Shown here in pieces: positions 15,364 to 19,979 of a DNA stretch of 19,979 nucleotides (within the stretch, counting starts at the first letter, position 1; each line of letters begins with the position of its first letter). The DNA is from Anaerolineales bacterium (GTDB lineage: Bacteria; Chloroflexota; Anaerolineae; Anaerolineales; UBA4823): NCBI GenBank assembly GCA_026415275.1, contig JAOAHK010000006.1:1-19979 (forward strand), read 5' to 3'. The translations under genes and the position numbers were made by a program. The notes beneath the pieces are model-generated. The model ran no database searches. It saw nothing but the letters and a program-made list of their open reading frames with translations, and was not told the origin of the DNA.

Positions 15364-18089
15364 GTTGCAACTCCTAAATCCTGTAATTGTTTCTGAAGTT
15401 TCTCGGCTGCAATCTCAAAATCAGCAAGTTTTTGTCTTTCTTTCTCAACAATTGGAGGAGGAGCTTTTTGCGAGAAAGGGCTATCTAAAAGTTGCCTCAG
15501 CCGTTGGATTTGTTGATTGACTTCGCTCAACTCCGCTTGTAATCGTTTAATTTCGCTATCGTGATCGATGGCTGCCTCTAGATCAAGATAGATCTCAACT
15601 TCTTTGACAACTAAGGGAACTTTTCCACCCAGTTTGTCTGTTACTTGGCTCAGAATCTGCAGTCGACTCGGGTCAATGTTCGCTAGTTTTATGATGACCT
15701 CTTCTTGGGTTTGCAATAGGGAAAGATATGCAGAAGATATGAATGTGCCCCCAATCGGTTGGCTAAGTGGTACACCTTTCTCGGAACGTGTGTTGCGAAT
15801 TTGGCGAACAATTTCTTGGATTAGTCCAAACTGGGCAATCTTATCTTCTTCCCATCCTTCGAGTGGACGCGGCTCAGGCCATTGGGCAATAATCAGTGCC
15901 TCTTCCCATCCTTGCTTTGGAGAAAGGTGAGATGAACAATCTTGAGCTGCGTCTTTCAAATAACCCCATACAGCTTCAGTAACGAATGGAGTAAAAGGAT
16001 GTAACATACGCAAGCACTGGTCGAAGACCCAAACCAATGTTTGCGCAGTGTAAAATGCCCGATCGCCACCTTTTTTGAGTTGAATTTTAGCAACCTCCAC
16101 GTACCAGTCGGCAAACTCACTCCACAGAAAATCGTAAATTAGCCTTCCTGCCTCACCGAATTGGTAACTTTGAAAGAGTCGTTCTACATCTCGGATAACA
16201 GCCTGTAGTCTTGCCCAAATCCATGAGTCGGCTAATGTCCATTGTGGAGGTGAAATTGGTTCACTCGGAACTTGATCAAGAGATTGGATGATAAAACGAC
16301 CAATATTCCATACTTTATTGGCAAAGTTTCGATTTGCTTCCACTTTTTTGATGCTTAGGTTCATATCGTTGCCCGGGGTCGATCCAACCAATAAGGTGAA
16401 GCGCAAGGCATCTGTACCGTATTCTTCCATGACAGTGAGGGGATCAATGATGTTGCCGAGAGTCTTGCTCATTTTGCGGCCGTGCTCATCGCGGATCAGT
16501 CCATGTAAATATACCGTGTGGAAAGGAATATTACCCGTAAATTCCAACCCGGTCATGATCATGCGAGCAACCCAGAAGAAAAGAATGTCATAGCCGGTTT
16601 CCATCACACTGGTTGGATAAAAATAACGGTAATCCGGTGTTTCTTCTGGCCAACCTAGCGTGGAGAAGGGCCATAAAGCAGAGGAAAACCAGGTGTCGAG
16701 AACATCCGGGTCTTGCTCAATCTGAGGGCTTTTACAATGCTGGCATTCAGTAGGATCGGTGCGCGATACCGTTAGCTCTCCACAGTCAGCGCAGTACCAA
16801 ACTGGGATACGATGTCCCCACCACAGTTGGCGAGAGATACACCAATCTTCGATATTTTCCAACCAATTAGTGTAGATCTTGGTGAAGCGTTCCGGGATGA
16901 TCCGAATGCGTCCATCTTGCACAGCTCTTAAGGCAGCCTCAGCTAAGGGTTGAATTTTTACAAACCATTGAGTGGAAATCATTGGTTCGATGATTTCATT
17001 GCCCCGTTGAGAGCGAGGTATATTCATCAAGTATGGCTCTTCTTTTATCGTCAAACCTTGTGTAGCCATGTCTTTCCAGATATTCTTACGCGCTTCAAAA
17101 CGATCCTGACCGGCGTATGGACCGCCGTTTTCATTTATACGTGCCCCTTCATCTAACACCGAAATGATTTCAAGCCCATGGCGTAATCCGATCTCATAGT
17201 CGTTTTGATCGTGACCCGGAGTGATTTTGAGTGCACCTGTACCAAATTCTCGATCAACATACGTGTCGGCAATAACCGGAATTTGCCGGCCAAGGATCGG
17301 AACAATCGCTTTGCGTCCAATATAGTGGCGATACCGATCGTCATCTGGATGAACGGCAACGGCGGTGTCACCAAGGATCGTCTCTGGGCGAGTAGTAGCG
17401 ACAGGGATATATTCTTCTCTTTCAGGAGAATCTCCCTCAGGAACAAGCATATATTTGAAGTAATATAATGTGCCCATTTCTTGGGAGTATTCGACTTCTA
17501 GGTCTGAGACCGCAGTTTTCAACCCTGGTGCCCAGTTGATTAGCCTTAGACCACGGTATATCAATCCTTTCTCATATAACCGGACAAATGCTTCGCGGAC
17601 AGCGCGGGACAGACCTTCGTCAAGAGTGAAACGGGTGCGTGTCCAATCGCACGAGGCACCGAGGCGGCGAATTTGATGGTAGATGATATTGCCATATTTT
17701 TCTTTCCATGCCCAGGTGCGGCGCAAGAACTCTTCACGCCCGATTTGCTCGCGAGTTAATCCTTCGGTAGCCAAAGCCTTTTCGACTTGCAGTTGTGTCG
17801 CAATACCGGCGTGATCGCTGCCTGGCACCCATAAAGTCGGCTCACCTTTCATGCGGTGATAGCGAATCATCAGATCTTCCATGGAGACAAACATTGCATG
17901 GCCTAAATGCAACTCTCCAGTCACATTTGGCGGTGGAATTGAGATCACAAAAGGTTTAACAGTAGGGTCAAAATTCGGTTTGTTTGGATCGTTCCAGGGT
18001 TGGAAATAACCCCGTTCTTCCCAAAATCTGTAGATGTGTTCTTCTGTGGATTTAAATTGGTATGATTTTGGTATTGAATTGTCAGTCAT
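15360..18089 (-). CDS. valS: Valyl-tRNA synthetase
   Basis: 909 residues. Class I motifs are HLGH (61-64) within PPPNVTGELHLGH and KMSKT (539-543), a mild variant of KMSKS. The editing domain (about 200-350) includes ATTRPETILGDTAV. A zinc-ribbon-like pair, CADC (433-436) and CQHC (449-452), lies in the insertion. The C-terminus ends in a coiled-coil arm (EIKRLQAELSEVNQQIQRL onward) typical of ValRS. It charges tRNA-Val in the cytosol. I chose ATG 18089 (MTDNSIPKS) because GGAGG sits 8 nt upstream. The upstream in-frame ATG at 18104 is part of that ribosome site, and a longer reading frame to 18158 runs through the terminator hairpin. It is controlled by the T-box leader and followed by two overlapping genes. 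Confidence 0.97.
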   Translation of the reverse strand: MTDNSIPKSYQFKSTEEHIYRFWEERGYFQPWNDPNKPNFDPTVKPFVISIPPPNVTGELHLGHAMFVSMEDLMIRYHRMKGEPTLWVPGSDHAGIATQLQVEKALATEGLTREQIGREEFLRRTWAWKEKYGNIIYHQIRRLGASCDWTRTRFTLDEGLSRAVREAFVRLYEKGLIYRGLRLINWAPGLKTAVSDLEVEYSQEMGTLYYFKYMLVPEGDSPEREEYIPVATTRPETILGDTAVAVHPDDDRYRHYIGRKAIVPILGRQIPVIADTYVDREFGTGALKITPGHDQNDYEIGLRHGLEIISVLDEGARINENGGPYAGQDRFEARKNIWKDMATQGLTIKEEPYLMNIPRSQRGNEIIEPMISTQWFVKIQPLAEAALRAVQDGRIRIIPERFTKIYTNWLENIEDWCISRQLWWGHRIPVWYCADCGELTVSRTDPTECQHCKSPQIEQDPDVLDTWFSSALWPFSTLGWPEETPDYRYFYPTSVMETGYDILFFWVARMIMTGLEFTGNIPFHTVYLHGLIRDEHGRKMSKTLGNIIDPLTVMEEYGTDALRFTLLVGSTPGNDMNLSIKKVEANRNFANKVWNIGRFIIQSLDQVPSEPISPPQWTLADSWIWARLQAVIRDVERLFQSYQFGEAGRLIYDFLWSEFADWYVEVAKIQLKKGGDRAFYTAQTLVWVFDQCLRMLHPFTPFVTEAVWGYLKDAAQDCSSHLSPKQGWEEALIIAQWPEPRPLEGWEEDKIAQFGLIQEIVRQIRNTRSEKGVPLSQPIGGTFISSAYLSLLQTQEEVIIKLANIDPSRLQILSQVTDKLGGKVPLVVKEVEIYLDLEAAIDHDSEIKRLQAELSEVNQQIQRLRQLLDSPFSQKAPPPIVEKERQKLADFEIAAEKLQKQLQDLGVAT

Positions 18090-18104
18090 CAAGTCAGCCT
18101 CCAT

Positions 18105-18138
18105 AAAAAGAAATCCTTTCGCCCTTGAGGACGAAAGG
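18105..18138 (-). terminator. T-box terminator hairpin in front of valS
   Basis: On the minus strand CCTTTCGTCC and GGGCGAAAGG form a 10-bp stem (one T-G) with loop TCAA, followed by ATTTCTTTTT. It ends just before the GGAGG of valS. Its 5' arm contains CGTCCTC, which can instead pair with the GAGG of the T-box region in the antiterminator. Confidence 0.92.
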
Positions 18139-18372
18139 AGTATCTTCCGCGGTACCACCTCACTTCACCATGATTGGTGCGCTTTTTCTGAATGCTTTAG
18201 GCATTCAGGCTCAGTGATAACGGACTGTGCCGTGCTGGTCTACTTTTGGTGATCCAATTTCTTCAGCATTCAAATGGGCGACCTTCGGCGCTTTCTTACC
18301 TCGGTGGCTCTCAGCCAATGGCCGGTCCTTCTCTGTAGGCAGAAAATACGCTTACTCTTCCCAATGTATTTG
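18105..18372 (-). promoter_or_regulatory. T-box riboswitch leader, valine-specific (GUC specifier)
   Basis: The minus-strand leader has the class I T-box parts in order. Stem I: GGG...CCC encloses a specifier loop with AAGAGTAA (AGTA motif) on the 5' side and CGAAGGTCG on the 3' side; above it GCG/CGC and TTTCT/AGAAA continue the stem. The triplet GTC (18282-18280) is a valine codon. After Stem I comes AAGTAGACC...ACGG...CCGTTATC, the conserved post-Stem I block. Then a perfect 8-bp hairpin, CTGAATGC/GCATTCAG (18208-18188), fits Stem III. AGGTGGTACCGCGG (18160-18147) is the T-box, and its UGGU would pair with the ACCA end of uncharged tRNA-Val. The terminator follows. Low valine charging should allow read-through into valS and the two genes behind it. 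Secondary structure was folded by eye. Confidence 0.93.
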
Positions 18373-18378
18373 AGTTTG

Positions 18379-18407
18379 ATTATACCGATGAGAGATAATT
18401 TGGTCAA
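18379..18407 (-). promoter_or_regulatory. Sigma-70 promoter of the T-box-valS operon
   Basis: TTGACC (18407-18402) and TATAAT (18384-18379) on the minus strand, with a 17-nt spacer. Near-perfect consensus. Predicted start near 18372, just before Stem I of the T-box. Confidence 0.85.
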
Positions 18408-18442
18408 TATTTTTAGAAAGATGAGTTTTTGGTTAAAGTTTC

Positions 18443-18472
18443 TTGACTTACAGGTTGGGTATGTGCTATGCT
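18443..18472 (+). promoter_or_regulatory. Promoter of the MBL-fold hydrolase gene
   Basis: TTGACT (18443-18448), an 18-nt spacer, then TATGCT (18467-18472). Predicted start near 18479, about 23 nt before the ATG at 18502. It diverges from the valS promoter; the two -35 boxes are 35 nt apart. Confidence 0.6.
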
Positions 18473-18501
18473 ATCTCCATTCCACCATTGGGAGAGGGAT
18501 A

Positions 18502-19398
18502 ATGGTTCAAAGAGAACGCATTGCAGAAAATGTGTATTCATTCCAAAGCGAGCTATATGCTCAAGTGACCTGTGGAGCAGTGATCGGTCCCAATTGGGCA
18601 GTTGTTATCGATACGTTAGCGGTTCCTGAAGAGACTTTGCAAGTTCGAGATTTTATAGAACAAGAATTAAATGTGCCAATTCGATATGTCATCAATACCC
18701 ACTATCACGCAGACCATACTTGGGGAAATTGTTTTTTTCAAGGAGCGACGATTATCTCTCACAAACTTTGCCGAGAATATTTAGAGAAAAAAGGAATACC
18801 GGCGCTAAAAGTTGCTCAGGAACAACATTCGCTCTATCAATCGATCCGCATCGTGCTTCCCCATATTACTTTTGAACAAGGCAAGATGAAACTCAGGGTA
18901 GGGAAAAAAACCTTAACCCTTATGAGTTTACCGGGTCATAGCAAAGATAATCTAGGTGTTCTGGTGGAAGAGGATAAAGTTTTATTTGCCAGTGATGCCG
19001 GCATGGCATTGCCCTATATTGTCGATGGCGATTTCGACGACATGGTGAATAGCCTCAAGGTAATCGCCAAGATGGGGTTGGAGAACATCATTCAAGGGCA
19101 CGGAGATATTGTCTTACGTGGGGAAATTGATCACTTTATCAAGGAAAATTTAGCCTATCTGGCAGCAATAAAAAAAGTTGTCCGCAAAGCGGCAACTCGC
19201 AAATATCCTATGGATTTCCTCGAAGAAGTCAATGTAGAAGAATGTGGAAAGAGCCGTGTCTTAATCGGCGGTTTGGCTGAAGAACTGCACCGCAAAAACT
19301 TAATCGGCCTTTTCAAACAGCTTTATGGTAGATTACCAGAGCTATCGCCTCAGGATGAATATGACTATTACGAAGAGGATACAGAAGGAGAAGAATGA
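18502..19398 (+). CDS. Metallo-beta-lactamase-fold hydrolase
   Basis: 298 residues. Metal ligands are present: THYHADHTWGN (His67, His69, Asp71, His72), PGHSKDN (His146), ASDAG (Asp165) and QGHGD (His200), so a di-metal site is expected. The N-terminus (RIAENVYSFQSE) matches the usual start of single-domain MBL-fold enzymes, and the C-terminus is strongly acidic (YDYYEEDTEGEE). The substrate cannot be told; glyoxalase II-like, lactonase-like and relay-type hydrolases all share this core. There is no signal peptide. I chose ATG 18502 because GGGAGAGGG lies just upstream and a promoter fits. A longer in-frame reading back to 18274 runs through the valS T-box and promoter and is rejected. The 3' end overlaps the opposite-strand PlsY-like gene by 31 nt. 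Confidence 0.9.
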   Translation: MVQRERIAENVYSFQSELYAQVTCGAVIGPNWAVVIDTLAVPEETLQVRDFIEQELNVPIRYVINTHYHADHTWGNCFFQGATIISHKLCREYLEKKGIPALKVAQEQHSLYQSIRIVLPHITFEQGKMKLRVGKKTLTLMSLPGHSKDNLGVLVEEDKVLFASDAGMALPYIVDGDFDDMVNSLKVIAKMGLENIIQGHGDIVLRGEIDHFIKENLAYLAAIKKVVRKAATRKYPMDFLEEVNVEECGKSRVLIGGLAEELHRKNLIGLFKQLYGRLPELSPQDEYDYYEEDTEGEE

Positions 19399-19979
19399 TT
19401 TTCGTTGTCTGGGAAGTGTTGGAGGCGTTTTGCCCGTCGCCCCACCAAACGCTCGTTGCCCCTTATCAATCGCTGAATGTTTGGTCGCAATGCCCAGAGC
19501 AAAAGGATTTCACCAATTGCGCCATATAAGATATATTGCCAAGGAGAACCAAACCAGATCGCACGGGTAGCAAAAATGATCATTGCAACGATTGCGGTGC
19601 TCATCGTTGTAACCGAAGCGTAGCCAATAAAGTAAAGAATGATGGCGCCAATGGGAAGGATAATCAATAAACTGGGAGGCCAAATGCCAAAAGCGCCACC
19701 CACAAAAGGTGCGCCACCTGCGCCACCACGCAGTCTGAGTTTCCCATTTTCAGAGCGTTCGAACAGGAAAATCGAATAGTTGTGACCCAACACAGCAAAG
19801 AGTGGACTAATTACTTCCATCCAAACCGTATTTGGCAGCAATGCTCGCGAGATCCATACCGCCCCCGCTGCTTTTAGTCCATCAAAGAATGCGGTTAAGA
19901 AACCAACCCAGAACCCCGCTGCTCGACCAGCATTTGTTCCCCCGGTGCGGCCGCTTTCAATTTGTCGTAAATCTTTACC
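19368..19979 (-). CDS. plsY: PlsY-like glycerol-3-phosphate acyltransferase, 5' end cut by window edge
   Basis: 203 residues are visible and open to the window edge. The frame reads DLRQIESGRTGGTNAGRAAG (about visible residues 3-22), the first PlsY motif (SGN-x-G-x-TN in the family; here SGRTGGTN). FFDGLKAAGAVW corresponds to the second motif (D-x-x-K-G). LGHNYSIFL is the start of the third. Several hydrophobic spans follow, as expected for a membrane enzyme that makes lysophosphatidic acid from acyl-phosphate. The third motif is unusual: GHxFPVFLxFKGGKG is interrupted by a polar insert (ERSENGKLRL), and the Lys is lost (RGGAGGAP). A polar C-terminal tail follows. The family call is firm; activity on glycerol-3-phosphate is less certain. 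The true start is beyond the right edge. Confidence 0.8.
   Translation of the reverse strand, partial: GKDLRQIESGRTGGTNAGRAAGFWVGFLTAFFDGLKAAGAVWISRALLPNTVWMEVISPLFAVLGHNYSIFLFERSENGKLRLRGGAGGAPFVGGAFGIWPPSLLIILPIGAIILYFIGYASVTTMSTAIVAMIIFATRAIWFGSPWQYILYGAIGEILLLWALRPNIQRLIRGNERLVGRRAKRLQHFPDNENHSSPSVSSS

Noticed and set aside
18090..18158. N-terminal extension of ValRS
   Set aside because: The extension overlaps the T-box terminator and the GGAGG site. ATG 18089 has ideal spacing and gives a normal N-terminus.
18274..18501. N-terminal extension of the MBL hydrolase by 76 residues
   Set aside because: It would be translated through the valS T-box and both promoters. The ATG at 18502 has a ribosome site, a fitting promoter and the family N-terminus.
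1..19979. tRNA, rRNA, CRISPR array, insertion sequence or replication origin
   Set aside because: Looked for CCA-ended cloverleafs, spaced direct repeats, transposase motifs and DnaA-box clusters by eye; none seen. A dedicated search would be needed to exclude them fully.

Overview
The window looks like ordinary chromosomal DNA of a monoderm-type bacterium, most likely Chloroflexota class Anaerolineae. This placement is an inference from gene content, not a measured phylogeny. It rests on a lipoprotein with an NBR1-type Ig-like domain and long Thr/Pro-rich linkers, a membrane-anchored baseplate-J-like protein next to ruvX and mltG, a T-box leader on valS, a Lit/DUF1461 protein and a divergent PlsY. 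I see no phage, insertion sequence, CRISPR array, rRNA or tRNA. Base composition is moderate and even throughout.

Bases 1-5102 (minus strand) hold a tightly packed run: alaS, a baseplate-J-like membrane protein, ruvX, then the 5' part of mltG. Junctions are 28 nt or overlapping. This resembles the alaS-ruvX-mltG order known from Firmicutes. The alaS editing site has Pro where a zinc-ligand His is expected. Bases 5103-8148 (plus) hold a three-gene operon running divergently from alaS: a family 2 glycosyltransferase, a multi-spanning protein with a spermidine-synthase-like domain, and a Lit-family lipoprotein transacylase. It ends at a strong hairpin that serves both strands.

Bases 8248-10236 (minus) hold gpmA and, upstream of it, an orphan sugar-transporter ATPase (ugpC/msmK type) with a good promoter. 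Bases 10260-13821 (plus) hold mutS, whose promoter predicts a leaderless mRNA, followed by an overlapping lipoprotein gene.

Bases 13925-18407 (minus) hold valS, an alpha/beta hydrolase and a DUF3786 protein, joined by two 4-nt overlaps. The whole operon lies behind a consensus promoter and a T-box leader that can be read in detail: GUC specifier, UGGUACCGCGG T-box, and a terminator with a U-tract. The 412 bases between valS and the next gene (18090-18501) are filled by this leader and by two divergent promoters. Bases 18443-19398 (plus) hold a metallo-beta-lactamase-fold hydrolase whose 3' end overlaps, tail to tail, a PlsY-like acyltransferase that runs off the right edge.

Most of the genes are housekeeping: translation (alaS, valS), DNA maintenance (ruvX, mutS), cell wall and lipids (mltG, plsY), glycolysis and sugar uptake (gpmA, ugpC), and lipoprotein maturation (lit). 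The most notable signals are the T-box regulon that carries two non-synthetase genes, the AlaRS editing-site substitution, the possible leaderless mutS transcript and the Lit-containing envelope operon.
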